NCBI GenBank assembly: GCA_947846985.1
Contig: CANTUZ010000023.1
Location: forward strand, 2,933,677 to 2,997,676
Source: Fratercula arctica
Taxonomy: Eukaryota > Chordata > Aves > Charadriiformes > Alcidae
Reading direction: 5' to 3'
DNA: 64,000 bases
Shown here in pieces: positions 7,300 through 21,600 of the stretch. The stretch's first letter is position 1, and every line of letters starts with the position of its first letter. The notes beneath the pieces are model-generated. The model worked only from the letters and a program-made list of their open reading frames with translations, was not told where the DNA came from and did not search any database. Made by a program: the position numbers and the translations under genes.

Positions 7300-10190
7300 T
7301 GGGGGTGGATGGAGTGGTAAGCTTATTACATTAGACTTGTGAAAGGAAAGACTTGATTTTAAAGTGCACCAGTTTGAGAGGAAAGAAGGATAACAGAGGC
7401 ATTGAATTGGGGAGACATTTCCTGAAAGGATTAAACTTCTGTCTGGGTAATGAGAACATCCACAGTCACATTAGACCAGATTAAAGAGAAAGATAAATTC
7501 TGCTGCTTCAGAGCATAAACCAATAGCTGGTGGGGACTACAAATAAATGTCTCCTTGGGGTAGATTCTTCCGTAATTGTTCAGTGTGGAGAGAGCTTACA
7601 TCTCCCACTGAAGCAGCTGGCTACCAGCAGACCCAGCACACTGGGATAAACGGGTCTAGAGGAAATCGCCCATCTTTCTATTATGTGGAGACACACACAG
7701 ATTGGAGAGACAAAGGGTTTGCATTTAAAGATTCAATCCTTATGTCATCTCTCTCTGCTTCCAAGCCTATCTAGGTAAGAAGGCTAAGAGATTAAACTGA
7801 GAAAATGTATTACAGCCTGCATTCCCCCAGCCTCCTTGCCCCTGCAATCTCCATTTGGGATGGAAGGGAAAATACGTGCATGAATGCAACAGTCCTCTTA
7901 CCCCTGCTTGGTAAATAGTTCCCCCTTTTACTGTGCTCTGAATCTTCCAGGTGCAAAACAAAACAGATTGGTCTGGAATTTGGAAGCAAATGAGCCAGGC
8001 TGCTTGCTCCAGGCTTCCAATTTAATAAACATGCATCTATATCTAATGGACAGTCTGTCACTTCCCTTTAATAGAAATCACCTGCTCCTCTAATAATCAT
8101 TAAACAAATTGACAGCACAATAGCCAAGGCCTCTCATCTTAATGCCACCTGCAGCAAGAGTAAAATAATCCACTAATATCTTTTCAGAAAGACCATTATT
8201 CTGCCTAACATGAATGCACATACACATACTCCATGTGACATAGAATCAAACACATCCATGAAGAGAATAAATTGCATAAGAATTCCCTTTATTTATATAG
8301 TGCATGTATTTTATTAGTAAGATCATTTCTCATTTTTTCATGATGAGGATAATAATCTCTCATGCCTCCTGCAGTGCTTTCCTCTGCTAGAGCCAGACCC
8401 TGAGCAGCTTTATGGACGCCATCAGGCTGGATGGCAAGACATGCGGGCATCTACATCTGAAACGCAGCAGCTTTCCTAACTTGGATCTTTCAGGCCAGGG
8501 TATGCTAACACTGCTGAGACCTAAAAAGCTTTTTAAGTCCCCTTTTGGAAGGGATTAGAATCGCTCTCCTACACATCCTTCTCTCGTTGTGGCAGGATCC
8601 ACAGGGGTATTGGGACTTCTGGCAGTTAACTGTAGAGCTCTCCTAAGGCCCAGGATGGTAACTTTGCAAACAAGCAAGAAAAATACTTCAGGGTTAGATG
8701 GAACCCATCAACAGATAATTCAGCATGCCTGAGTAACCAAGGGGCTGTGCACAGCCTTCCTTGGTCCTCAGAAACAGTTAAGCATTCAGAGAGAACCACA
8801 GTCCTGTGCAGACTTTGCCATTTGTCAGTCTCTAAAGGATGGTCTTTCTGAGCTCAGCCAGTACATGCGGTGCTTTTGAAGGAGTCAGACATATCTCATG
8901 CCATATAATTCTACATTAGTAAATATAAGGTCACTTGAGCCTTATCAAACTTCAAATTATAGAACCCATATCCATATATCCCATATTCCATATCCACAGA
9001 GTGGTTTTGGCCACACCTTAGGGTCACAATAAGGGAAAAAAAATAAAAAGAAAATGAACTCCAGTATGACAAAATTCAGATCCATTGGTTATGGAGCAAG
9101 CAGGGACAGGAGTTTGTTCTTGAACTTATTCCTCCCTTTGACGTCTGCATTTTGTCGGCATTCTCAGATGCCTGTCTCAAGCATCTGTTTCTGTCTTTGG
9201 CCTGGCTCTTGTTCTCCCTCCACACGCTGATTCTGAATACAGACCATCAGTCTCAAAGTTCTGCTTGCTATCGGCCTTCAAAAGCTTTCTTATCCACAGC
9301 ATTCATTACTGAGGGATACTTGAAGTTAATGAAGAATTCTCTTAACAACCTTATGCAACCAGTTTGATTGTCTCAAGTCATGCTGATCTGAAAGTCATGC
9401 TGTACCTTTTGGAGCCTCTCATGTCTGATGAGTGCGCAAAAAAAAATACATGCTGGGAGAAAAGACCATGTGCCAAAGGGACAGTGACAGCTTAGCACCA
9501 GAGCATTTCACAGGCCATGCCCCAAGGGACATCTCTCAAAGCTGGGACAAGCTGTTCTACAAAGGCAGGTGCACAGAAAAGTCTTACCCACATGTTAGTA
9601 GCCAGAATACCCTAAGGAACCCCAAACCATCCTCCAAGATACCTCTGTATCTAGCCACACGGTTCTTGCAGTGTGGGAAGCAGCTCAGAAGATATTAGTC
9701 TTTTCAAAACAGCTCATTCCCAGATTCTACTCCCCAGGCTGCTAACAAGTGGCATGCAGCACAACCAAGAGCTCATCTGTGTATCAAACAGGGCACATTC
9801 ACTGGCTCTCCTTGATGTGCAGAAGCTGTTCTGTGGTTCCTGTTCAGAGGTAAATTCACTACCGTGCTGCAACTATTTTCTGACAGCTGCACACAAAAGC
9901 TTTGTGGTGAATTACTCTTAGCACAAATCAGAATCAACTGTCCTTCACAACTCTCCCTCTGCAGAGGAGAATCCACACACACAAGCATTCAAGAGAAATG
10001 ACAGACATAGCAGGACTGGATCTACTCCAGGGCAATTCCTAGATTTCACAAACCTCATGGGGCTACTGATCATCTGATGCATAATCTGGGAGGTGGGACA
10101 GAGGATGTAAGTGAGGAGTCTGAAATGGGTTGTACAGGGAAAAATTGGGCCCTTGCTGTTTGTCTGTTCCTTATCTCCACAGTACAAGAG
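7300..10190. other. No gene recognised
   Basis: Ordinary unique sequence on both strands. A short direct repetition of CCATAT/CCATATT occurs at about 8965-8998. Open frames at 7547-8093 and 9152-9921 lack splice context or known motifs. Confidence 0.4.
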
Positions 10191-10195
10191 CATAT

Positions 10196-10385
10196 CAGTC
10201 ATTTCCAGAGTTCTCTTCACAGCATGCCTGTGTGGGAGGGAAACTGCATATCCCCATTTTCCATACAGGGAGGCAAAACAAAAGGAGTAGTACATGATTT
10301 TTCTGTTCCTCCCCCGAAGTCAAGCAGACGGTCTCTGCAGGTGAGTGGAATTGAAACCATATCTCCCAAACTTCCCAGGGTCTCA
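10196..10385 (-). repeat. MIR-like SINE fragment (minus strand)
   Basis: Read on the minus strand, the stretch has GGTTTCAATTCCACTCACCT, then CTTGACTTCGG, then TTGCCTCCCTGTATGGAAAA with TGGGGATATGCAGTTTCCCT. These correspond to the MIR core and 3' part, in order: 'ggttcaaatcccagctct', 'gacttgggc', and 'cctcagtttcctcatctgtaaaatggggat'. Several open frames on both strands here are produced by this element and are not genes. Confidence 0.65.
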
Positions 10386-10492
10386 GCTCTCCTCCCTGTA
10401 TTAGCAGTGAAAAACTGCTCTGCAATCAACCTTGCCTTCCAGAAATCTCAGCTAGGCTGATGGCATCTCAACTTATCTCTTTTTACCAAAGA

Positions 10493-10541
10493 CTTTTTTT
10501 GGTTGTTTTTTTTTTGGTGGGTTTTTTTTTGTTGTTGTTTT
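10493..10541. repeat. T/G-rich low-complexity tract
   Basis: Runs of T broken by GG, GGTGGG and GTTGTTG. No element can be identified. Confidence 0.9.
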
Positions 10542-10544
10542 AGG

Positions 10545-13500
10545 GGATTCCTACTTTTAGTATCAGTTTGAGGCCTGATTCTTGCTCACTTCATTACTGT
10601 GGCAGTCATTGCAAGGTAACAGTATACACCGAGAGGTACAATTACATTCCATACATCCACTGAAGCTAATTTCAACGGTGGTATAGCTGCAAATTAAATT
10701 CTCTGAGGTCTCCATGGGGTATTTTCTCTTTTTGTCTCTCCTCATGACTGTCTAGCCTACATTTGGAGGCCAAATACCACCAGCTTTATTTAAGAGTTCT
10801 AGAACATTCCCATATTTACAATACCAGGAAATAGAGATAAAAGGAAACAAGTATCTCAACATTTCTCTCATTAAATACTAGTTTTGTTAGTGCCAGAAGT
10901 AAAAACCCTTATTTCTACTGATGAAGAATTCTGACAGTATTTCTCTTTTATAGAACAAAAACTGAATTGCAAGAAGCTGGAGAGTCTTCCATGCCTATTC
11001 ACTACTGTCAAATCAAGGCATGGAAGCCAGAACTACCAACTCCCATTGCCTTGTACGCAGTGGCATCATTTACTGCTTCCCCATCAAGAACTGTCGTTAC
11101 TGAGGTGGTGCTGCTGCTCCTGATCCTGAACCCTGAAAACAAAGAATCCTCCTGAGAGGTACCATGACCAACCAAGTACATGTTCACTCACCGCATATAA
11201 AGGTCCACCTATACATGCAGATTCAGGAAGGGTCGGGACATACTGAACTGTCTTCATTAGAAGTCACATGATTCGTCACAGCCGATCCTACTACTGTATG
11301 CAAACATGCTTTTGTAGCACACAAGCTAAGGACACCTCCTGGCCCTACAAGACCTGACGTAACACATCAGTATCACACACTGATTGTGACCCACAGATAG
11401 GTTCACGGCTCACAAAAGCAGGCACCACGCAGTACACACTTTTCCTCCATTTGAGGTCTAGCAAAGAAAGCTCCAATTCAACCGACAATCTGGAATGAGG
11501 CAAGCCTTCTTCCATCTGGGAGAAGCTGGGGGAATGGGTAGCTGCAAGTAGGAACAAGAAGAGCAAGGGTTGCACAGCCATCAGTTCCTTTGTGTTTAAA
11601 AAAAAATCCTGCAGGTTAAAAATGGGTCTGTGTTTAAGTATCTCCAGTTTTAGAGTAAATTACTCCCATTGAAACCTCTCAGCAATCAAAATTAACAGAA
11701 TGAGCATCATCATCACCAAGATGGAGTGGAGTGGGAGAGGGCAGAAGGGCAGTCACATTAAGAATCAGGTCTCAATCTGAAAAGCTGTGCCACAGAACAT
11801 TATAATGTAACCTCTATTATTTGTCCCATGTTCCTCTTCAACTCCACCTGGCCAAAAAGCAGCTTATTAAGTAACAATGCTCTACAGCCCTTGGGATTGC
11901 AAAATCCATCAGTATCTGTAGATTTAGCAGCCAGCCCAGCTGCTTTTCCTGCACTGACGTACCTTTCTATTGCTTGTGCAGAGGAATCAGGAAAAGTGCA
12001 GTGGCTTTAGAGGCAATGGCTGTGATACACATTCACACAGACTTGCTTGAGCAGATTCACATCTGCTGATTACTGCAGAGGTCACCTTCAAGGGACTTCA
12101 AGATAGCACTGTCTGGGTTTTTTTATTTTGCTTCGTTGTTTGTTCCCCCCCAGGCCTCTTAAATACTTCAGCCTAGGAACCAAGGCTCTTGCTCCAGATC
12201 CTCAGCAAGCACAAAGAGGTATAATTCAGTTAATTTTTAAAGTCACAGCCATGGAGACAAAGTGACCCAGCAGTTGAGATTACAGCTATATAACTTCATT
12301 CATAGTTTTTTTCATCTAGAATGCTAAAGAGCAGGTGCTTGACATTAAGCTTACTGCTTGGGTCAGCCCTTATTTTAAACACCTCTGATACTCCAAGGGG
12401 TCTAATACAGCAAGGTGCTCTCAATAACACACCAGTGGGAGCTGGGCTCTCAGCCCACTCCAGTGTATTTGCAGAGGTGAACACAGGTAATGCTTCTTCC
12501 TGCTACATGTGCTGATGTTACAATCAAAGTAGTTTGCACTGGATACAGGTTAGTCTAACCAAAATACATTAGACAAAGATTAACATGCCTAAATGATACA
12601 TGTGTTCTAATTAGAAAATGTAATCACCTCAGGCTTGATCATTATTGCTCCCTTTATGTTTATAATTTCTGCTGCATTAAGGTCCCTGGCAGTTCTTTCA
12701 TCTAACTTTTATATGCAAGGACATCAGGTTTTTAATCATTAAACACCTTAAACACTGTTTTTCAGGAATCTTCGAAGAATAATTATTTTCCCAGTATAAA
12801 CTGTATATCACTGAAGGTTGTTTTAAAAACCTCTCATCTCTGGCTGCTGCACTTATGTCAACAGATGTCTTTGGAAATCAGGCTGTGGGAAAGTAGCTCA
12901 GAAAATAAAGAAAAAAAGTTTTGTCATTCTCCTGCTATTTTTTCATCTATTTTGTTCTGTTGGAAGATTTCCAACTGAACTACAGGATCTGTCGGAATTT
13001 TCATTTGAGACTGAGCCCTCAGGGGCAGTACCACCCCCGATTTGGAGCTGCCTGACAACTGGAACTCATTCCTTCTGATTTAGCTTAATGTTTCTTCTTG
13101 CACCTTTCTGCATATATCCAAGTTTTCCTCTCCATGTAGACCAACCACCTACCCCTAGGAAAAAAAGAATTGAAATTGCCACATTATTTGCCTTCCAAAA
13201 GTCCTCTTTCACAATTAGTGATATGCAGGGAAACATTCAGTAAGAGTTGGCATGACTTTCTGCACATGCATTTATTATGTGGTTAGCTTCATATGATTCT
13301 GCAGAATGCATATATATCTGGCTCAGAAAATAAAAATAGCCCGCTATCAATCTTTCTGTAGTGGGAAATGTAGATTCATTGGTGCAGGTAGAGGGAGCAC
13401 CGGCAAAACTTTATAGCTGCTTCCATAAAGCTGTCAGTAGTGAAAACAGGCTGGTTTTTAAGCTCAGAGAACAAAGACCATATTGGCACCAAGTCTTACA

Positions 13501-14369
13501 GCAGGAATACTGATGAGATCCCCCAGCCAGAGGTTTGTGGCTAGGACAAGGAAACACAGATGTAGACCTATGAGCTCTCTACCAGTGTGATTCCATCAAG
13601 TTGGTAAGTGAATGCAACTCTTCTGAATGCGTTTATAAAGGACAGTGTTTCCTTTCCTCTGCAATTCCCTCAAAATACATTACGAGTCCTTAGTATGGCT
13701 GCCTAAGATATATATTCCAGACGTAATTATTTAGAACTGCGTAGCACAATGGCCTGATGTTGTACCTCTTGCTTCCACCCATGATTATTCTGCCAGTGTG
13801 CCCCTCAACAAAATATGCCATAAAAAGCACAATAGTAAACTACAAACTTATTCTCATAGGATTTCATACGAAATTTGCTTTAAGTTTGCTTGAAGTTTTC
13901 AGCCTAACATTCCCTGAATGCTCGGCATATATTCAATCTGAATGATATCCTGATACCAAATTTGTGATCTGTCCCTTAAGAAGGAACGAAATAAGACAGA
14001 ATTCTCTTCACATATATGTACATAATAGGCTTCAACAAAGAAAAGTTTATAAAGAAGAAAAAAACATCTGAAACTGCTGCAGCCCACAAGGACTCACCAA
14101 AGAGATTCCAGCATCCTTTCCACAATTGCCTCACTTTGCCACCCAAAGCATCACTGGCAACAACAGGCAGAAGCCCATGGGGAGCCAGCTCATCCCTTTA
14201 CAGGACCTTAGTAGTTGCAGCTCAGCTGACACCTGCCCCTCACACCCCAACCTAATTCCATAGCACTGATTTACATTAGCAGCTGGGAATGCTTGCTATT
14301 GTTCTCCATTTGTCTTCTTCTCAACAACCCTAATTACTAGTTAATCCTTCTATTTCATTTATATTATTT
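10545..14369. other. No gene recognised
   Basis: No exon or repeat could be assigned. The part at about 12540-12830 is AT-rich with many TAAT cores and resembles non-coding sequence kept by selection, but that cannot be shown from one genome. Confidence 0.4.
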
Positions 14370-14387
14370 AAAAAAAAAAAAAAAAAA
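14370..14387. repeat. A18 run followed by GA-rich sequence
   Basis: Eighteen adenines, then GGAGAGAGGAGAGAAG. No retroposon body is recognisable upstream. Confidence 0.9.
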
Positions 14388-14389
14388 GG

Positions 14390-17300
14390 AGAGAGGAGAG
14401 AAGTCTCTTGTCACTTGAACAAGACAGAGGTAGGGGCTGGAGACCTGCACATACCTGACTACCACTGAACCTTGTTTTGAGATCTCTCATCTTACAGATT
14501 GATAAAAATAATTATAGCCCACAAAGTTGTCTATTTTCACTCATGAGTGAAAACTGAATCAAATTGTCCAGACTATATTTTGTAATTAGAGGCTCAAAAC
14601 AACTTTAGGACACTATGAGCACATGCATTTTTTTTTCCCCTTTTGATCACTCAGAATTGGTGCGATAACTGTACAGCAACGTGAAAAGTACATGGCACCC
14701 CCAGGCTCCAGCTCCCATTCCTAACTGACAAAGTGACAGCAAACGTGCAATAATTCAACATAAGCATTACGAAAAAACAAACATTACTGACCCAAACTCC
14801 ATTTTTGATACAGTTCACAGAAGATCGGATCCAAAGTCCTTTGAAATTCATATGAAACCTTTTCAGAATCTGTTTGAACATCACCGGGTTGCACTGCTGT
14901 GGTTTCTCTCTAATGTGGCATGTATACTTTTTGTGCATGGATACCCATAATTCAGAATAAAAGCAGCAACACATCTTTTGAGACAGTGCCCCAGACACAG
15001 AAATCAGTCAGTAAAAGGCAGAAGGCCCTTTCTCCCAACTGGCAGCTTTTACCAAGACAAGTAATCACTTTGAAGGACATGAATTGTTTATATCTAGAAA
15101 GATGAAAACCCCACCAATGCACTGCATAACATTCTTTGCTACCCATTGTGCATATATACGTTCCTTTCCCAGTCTGGACAGGTAGTTACCATATCTGGAG
15201 AAGCTACTGTATCCACCATTCCTTGATTTCCCATCTCTTCAGATCTATTATCAGAGCACCTGTTTTTCTGATCCGTTTCTGTTCCAATACAGACAGGTCA
15301 GACAGATTACTATCAAAAAAACCAGCTTTCTTGCCCAAAAAGGGCTAAAGAGCGTTGTTGTGAGGAAGAGGCAGCTTTCCACAAAAGGCAGTGGTATCCT
15401 TCACTGATACAGTGCTCTGCAGCCTTAGGCAACCCCTGCATTCAACTAGTAGGAGCAAGAGAGACTGTCCCACCTTGCCCCCAGGAAGGAAGTGCCTGTT
15501 TTATTATTACCAAGGCTCAGTAATATTCAATGGGACTTACCCTGCATCAAGTTGGCAATTTATGCCTCCAAGACTGGAGCACCATTCAAAGGGGCCAACA
15601 ACTTTGTAGCTGTGAGAAACAGGAATGCATTTTTTAAGGAGTCTAACGGCTGGAAAGCCCCAGCAGGGATATATCATCTGCGAGATTGTTAAGAAGTAAT
15701 CCTGCAAACCAATCACTATATGGCAGATCAGTGACTCCCTGGTACTGGAAATTACATCACCTAGACATGGGCTAAAACACAACACTATGCCTCCAGTCAA
15801 GAATTTTCTCTGTTACTAGAAAATCCGTTACTTCTTCCAGTCTGGACTGCAAATATTGGAGGTGACTAAGTATCCTGTGATCTTTTTCACTCATAAACTT
15901 CTCTCTATATAGTAGGTGTACCACAGAGGTGGTAATAAAATTTTTATCTAGTGGTTCATGCACATTTCAGTATTACTCTCCTGCAATTGAGCCTGGTGAA
16001 CAGAAAACAAATTTAAATCAAGATAAAAGCCGAGGCAGATGCTATCCATATTGCTAACTGCTTGTCATAGGTAGAGATGTATTTTCTATCCTTTGGGAAT
16101 GGCACTTGTCATTTGTTCTCACTGTAAAGCTGTAACATTTATTGTCTCTGAACAGGAGGTGCAAGGTATTCCACTTGGATGATATGCACACGAGAATGGA
16201 GTCTGGTGGTTTATAGCTTGCTTTCTTGTGCTCCTTCCGCTGTTTCTCTCCAGCAACACACAAATTCTCTACCCTTATTTTTTTCTGTCTTCATTGTTAT
16301 AATTAAAGGGCCTGACTCAAAATCCACCGGCTTCAGAAAGATTTGGAGCAAGTGCCACCAATTGTATTGGGTGTCTTGTGACATCTGCAATGATATCCTG
16401 AAGACTTTTTAAGGCAGCTTTCAAAGGCAAAGGTAAAAATACACATTTCCTATTGAAACAGGTTGGGGGCAGTCCTGAAAGAAGCACAGGTACAAATAGA
16501 TTTTTAGATTTCTGTGATTTATTTTTTCGTATTTTCATCAAATATCTTGGTGAAAAGCCTTGGACACTGGGGTTAGAGGTTGAAAACATGCTAACAAAAA
16601 ACCTGTCCACTCCAAAACAAACCCCAACAGAAAACATTTCTTAGGTATGGGGAGCTTTTTGGCCCAAGAGCTGTTTTCTGTTCCACTAAGAAGCTCAAGC
16701 AACTCTTCCTTTATTGCTTTAAATGTCTTCCCCTTATTTATGAAGGTAAGTGCTACTCTGAATGTTGAGTTTACACAGAATAAATGGCTAAGGAACATCA
16801 TCAGTCCCACTGTCCAAGCAAACCAAAGAACATGTAATAGAGTTATATCAGCACATGAAATCTTTCACCAGCCTAGGGAGGAATCCATGTCATGCTGAAG
16901 TCTGTTTCAGGTCCTCACCTTAAGACACAATTTAGTGGTCAAACAAAAAATAAGCATAGTTGAGAACAAAGCAACATCAGCTGTAATCCTCAGTTACTTC
17001 CCTGTCAGCCATATAAGGAGAACTCACATTATATCACACCTTATTATATCATATACAGGTGAGCCCTCATCACTTTCCTTCATGGCATTGTGTGTGCTGG
17101 ACTCCACCTTAAGCAGACAGCCCCGCATGTGGCAGTCAAAGAGCTTGCTTTAAGCTTTGTCATGTTTCAGAGATGCAATCTGATTCCATTTGAAACTCCT
17201 ATCACCAAGAAGCCCTGTGAAATGCTCTGCTGAGCTTGAATTGGTCTTGGTTAGAATTGACAACTATTAGGATGCAGGAACAAAAGTTACAGTGCTGCTA

Positions 17301-18290
17301 GCTTAAGCTGAAAGAGACTCACCGTTGTTCCAACAGCAAGATATGGAGGGTGTAGGTGGCAGAATTAGTCCAGCTGAGTGTCCGTATTTATTTGTATTAC
17401 AACTATATTCCCCTCATTTTCTTCTCCCCTCCACTGCAGTTTTCAAAGCACAGTTTAGCACAAGCTCTACCAGAAACAAAAGTCAGAATAAAGGCATGCT
17501 GTCAACGGCATATTTGTGACTGGAAGAATTGGTACCTTCAGGGAAGGAGAAAGAAGAACTATTTCGTGTCAAAACAGCAGACCCAAGATAGCTGCTTTCA
17601 TGCAAAATCCCAGCAAGAAGCATGCCTTTACCTTGGGTTAAATAGTCAAGATAAACTGCAAGGTGAGGGGTACATCAGAATATATTTTGACTGTACAGGC
17701 ACTGTGCTTCATTTCTACTACTATTTACTTCAACCTGGTCAAAGATAGCTGGTACTTTACTGAAAGAACATTACTTTTACAGGGAATATACATTCTGCCA
17801 AATCAACAATGGCTTAAATTGCCTTTTCTTAATAGGCCAGTGGTTCTAATACAGAGACAGTAGAAATAAACATGCCTTACTAGGTGACTGTGTTGCAGTC
17901 TCAGCCCAGTTTCTCTTTAGCCCTGCTGCTGTTACATAAACAGTCATCACAACAATTAACAGTCCCATTTCTTATCAAGAGAATCCTTTTTATTCAAAAT
18001 AAAACTGCTGAGTTGAAGCTACTGCAAAAATTCATCAGTTACCACACCTCAGGGTAGTAACTTAACCTGAGCAGAGATCATCGTCTAACCACCACCCCTG
18101 CTCAACCCGATGTGGTTTTCCACACCCACATCCCTAACCCAGACCTCTAAAGGAGTTCCCAGTTCTCCTTTAAAGGGGGTTAAATTCAGAGTCTTTTGGT
18201 TTTAAAATGAAAACAAGCAAGAGCAGATATTTTCCTTGGTTTGTATTCTCATTTTCTGTTGGTAATTTTTATTTTCAGAGCTTCACAAAT
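14390..18290. other. No gene recognised
   Basis: Several open frames of 60-130 codons exist on both strands (14651-14998, 15537-15800, 16317-16637, 17356-17748), but they overlap one another, have no domain motif and no consistent splice sites. I treat them as chance. Confidence 0.4.
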
Positions 18291-18319
18291 TAGCATTATT
18301 ATGCACCAAAGGCCTCATT

Positions 18320-18572
18320 ATGATTATGTAATTAATTTCACTAATAGAAGAATTTCTAAATGTGGTTTTAAATATATATTTTTAACGTAGTTACCTAATT
18401 TCCCAGGTAACTACCAGGCTACTGACACTTTGCAAGGCTCACATTTATAAATAGCATATTTCTAATGCACTAAACGTAATAGAATCCTTTTAGAAAACCT
18501 ATTATACTCTTTAATGTAAAGTTTTATTACTTTTCAGTAATTACAGTGTTTGTTTTGGAGGATTAATTACCA
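18320..18572. promoter_or_regulatory. AT-rich block with clustered homeodomain-type and D-box motifs
   Basis: Three TAATTA cores lie at 18329-18334, 18538-18543 and 18564-18569, and a PAR-bZIP D-box TTATGTAA at 18324-18331. The block is AT-rich without being a simple repeat. Such blocks in bird introns often turn out to be conserved non-coding elements; here that is inference only. Confidence 0.25.
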
Positions 18573-18619
18573 GCTGGCTTCAACCTGAACAACTCCTCAC
18601 TCCAAGCTTCTCCCTCCTC

Positions 18620-21600
18620 TAGCTCTGCATTGAGTCTGGGTCATTGGCATAATTACCAGAGATTAACAGAAACAGGTAGATTGGTTTCTATATTCTCCTA
18701 TATACTTGACAACAAGCATATTCCCTCATAAAATGTTCTACTTTGAATTAGACCTTGAACAAGAAAGGTAATGCAATAAGACTGTTAAAAGAAAAACAAA
18801 ATACCAGGTTTTTTCTTTTTACACAGGCTTTAGTGCTTGAAAGGGTACGCAGGAATTCTGCCCAGTATTTTGGATTAGGAAAAGTGAAAAACTTTGAAAG
18901 ATGACTACAAGGATTTTTACTGTTATTATCATTCTGTTACTACAACAATGTCTCAGTGAAGATCCCACTGTAGTAGGTCTTATGTGAACACTTGTGAAAG
19001 AGCCTTATGTGTGTGTCCTTAGAAAGATGCCAGCAAGAAAGATCACTCTGCTTTTTATAAGAGGGGCCTACAATTGTCCAACAGGAATCCTCCCCTGAAA
19101 GGGAAATGCATCCCAAAAGAGTTCTTAAGGTGTGTATCTCAGAGCCTTTCAGTTACATTACTCCACTTAGGTAACAGCTCTGTTTTATTAATCTTCAACA
19201 GCCAGGGAAACTGAGGAACATGAGTGTCATGAAAGCTCAAAACTTATAAGAAAATACATTTTTATTTCCCTTTCTTTACACTGTTAACATGACTGTACTC
19301 CTGTAACTATAGTAATCTATTTTAACAATATTTTTTCTTGATAAATATTTGGATATGGGAAAAAAAACCATGATGTATTTCCTCAAAAAGAACTTGGCAG
19401 AAACCTGCATCAAGAGAGACTAAACGCTAATTCCATAAAAGTTTACAACAATTCACCCTGCCTTTTTCCTTCTTTTCACATGCACACACGCATATAAACA
19501 CACAGACAACCGTCTCATTCAGTTCTGTAAATTGAAAACCACACATGAACATATGGAAAGCCCAACTTTTTCATAACAGCACAGAATACAGAACTGGGTG
19601 CCACGGCTTTCTAGCCCTTACGTAATTGTTCAGAAAGGAGCTGGTGTATTTTTGAAATCTGATACCAAATGAGTCAAGTTATACATATGCTGACACAATT
19701 ATATGATCCAGGCATAATGACTACCAATTATTCTACATTTCCAAACTGAGCAATTGCTTACATTATTATTTTTTTAAAAACCCTGCAACCTCAAGAACAA
19801 ACAATTCCAAGCCATTCTTTGCTTTCCTGGAAGTAGCCTCAAACTTCTTTCTCCTGCTGAGACCATAGGTCATTAACATTGTTAATGTTCTCACTAAAAC
19901 TGTTTGGAGAATGTGACAAGTCTAATTTGTTACTGACAAACCAGTTGGGAGTATGTTTAAAATGCATCAGTCTTGCTGTTGTACCCTTTGAACGGATGTG
20001 TGGTGCCTGTCAGGTAGACTTGCTATTTTGTTAAAGACTATCTGTTATTTCATCAATCTTCTTAGCTGGCTACAGAAGGGAAAACCCTCCATTTTGCTTA
20101 CTTCCATTTCTGCTTTTAGGTTTTAAGAAAAAAGATCTTACCTGTGCACAAACACAAGCTCATTAAACTGAGAGAATGCTTTTTATAGAGGTTTAGTTAA
20201 AATGTTACAGCTTTGTAGCTGGACATGTTTATATTAGTTTTAGCCTAAGCAGTGAAAGCTAGAGCACTGTAACTTGCTTAAAGCAATACAAACCCATATT
20301 GAGAAGTTAGACAGTAACTCAGAGTAAACAGAAGTGCAACTTCTGTGGGCAGCCTCCTATGTTCAACATCTATTCTTCAGCAATATTCCAGATGACTGCT
20401 TTCCTAGTAGTCTCCTGAACACAACCCCTCTAAGATGGTAGCAACAAAGAACCAGAAGAAATAGGTTAAGTGGCAGCCAAAAAGGAAATGTGAAGAATCT
20501 ATCTCCTCCTGCCTCAAGCAGAAGTCAGGTATGTTTTGCTTTCCATGTTGACCCTCTTAAGAGAGATTTTAATAGTAGAACCTGCTAAGATCTGTCTTGC
20601 TGAGTTTTTAAAGTTGGTCCCTTTTCACAGCACAATGCCTCTGTTAAATTAACAAGCTAAGAGGGATTTATAACTCTGACTTAGAAGTTTATAAATTGTT
20701 ATTGCTTTTCTTGAGTTTTTCATTTAAACCAGTTGTAAAGCTTGGGAATATCTCACAGAGAATGATTTAAATGTGGCCATGCTGCACACCTGTAACCAGA
20801 GCCAGTATAACATAAGACTGCTATCTTGCTAAAAATAAGGGGAGAGGTAGCCTGCTGAATGGACCCATGAAAAGAAGGATGGCCATTACACTTGATTGTA
20901 TTACTACACAGAGTATATATTATGTTGTGCACATTGCTTGTACTTTGCTGTCTCTCATATATCATTTTGTATTAATTGCAATAGTTAGCATTTCTCCTGG
21001 CCTCATCATATGGAGGTGACATTGTTTTTTGGGTTTTTTTTTCAAAGGAAGACATTATTTCCATCCAGCAGAGAAAGAAGTTAAGATGGCAGAATGAGAA
21101 GGGAGTAGCTTTCAGAGGTTCAGAGACCATTTAGAACCCCAGACCCCCCCAGCAAAGGCACTCATTTATACCTCTGAAAAGCTGTCCTGCTGAGTTTGAA
21201 CAATGGCACTCCTGAGGCTACAGCCTAGTTCCCTTTCTCTTCTTGTGACATCTACCAACTTGTGTGTCACTACAGGTGAGGTACACCTCTATTCAAACCT
21301 CACTATCTCAAAGAGGAAAATGGAATGTCTTAGCACAGTGCCACTGCAAGCTACGGGTGGCAGGGAGGACTCTCCAAGCTCTGGTAGAGTTGGTTGGATG
21401 TGCTGGGGGAAGCACAGAACAGCTATGTTCATGTGACTTATGTGTGAACTTTGGAAATTTCCGCTTTCTCACCCAGGGTATCTCATGAGACTGTCTCAAA
21501 GGAAGAACTGTAACCTATGTGCTTGTACAGTACTTTAGCAATGTCAAAAAATACTGAATTAGTCTTCCACCATCTACAGGATTCATAGACGCTCAGATGC

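Noticed and set aside
10077..10460. A 127-codon plus-strand frame and overlapping minus frames
   Set aside because: They run across a MIR-like SINE, and several frames are open at once on both strands.
14651..14998. An EKP-containing minus-strand frame reminiscent of a zinc-finger linker
   Set aside because: The spacing of cysteines and histidines does not form a C2H2 finger.
17356..17748. The 130-codon plus-strand frame, the longest in the window
   Set aside because: No domain, no splice context and no compositional sign of coding; this length is expected by chance in 64 kb.
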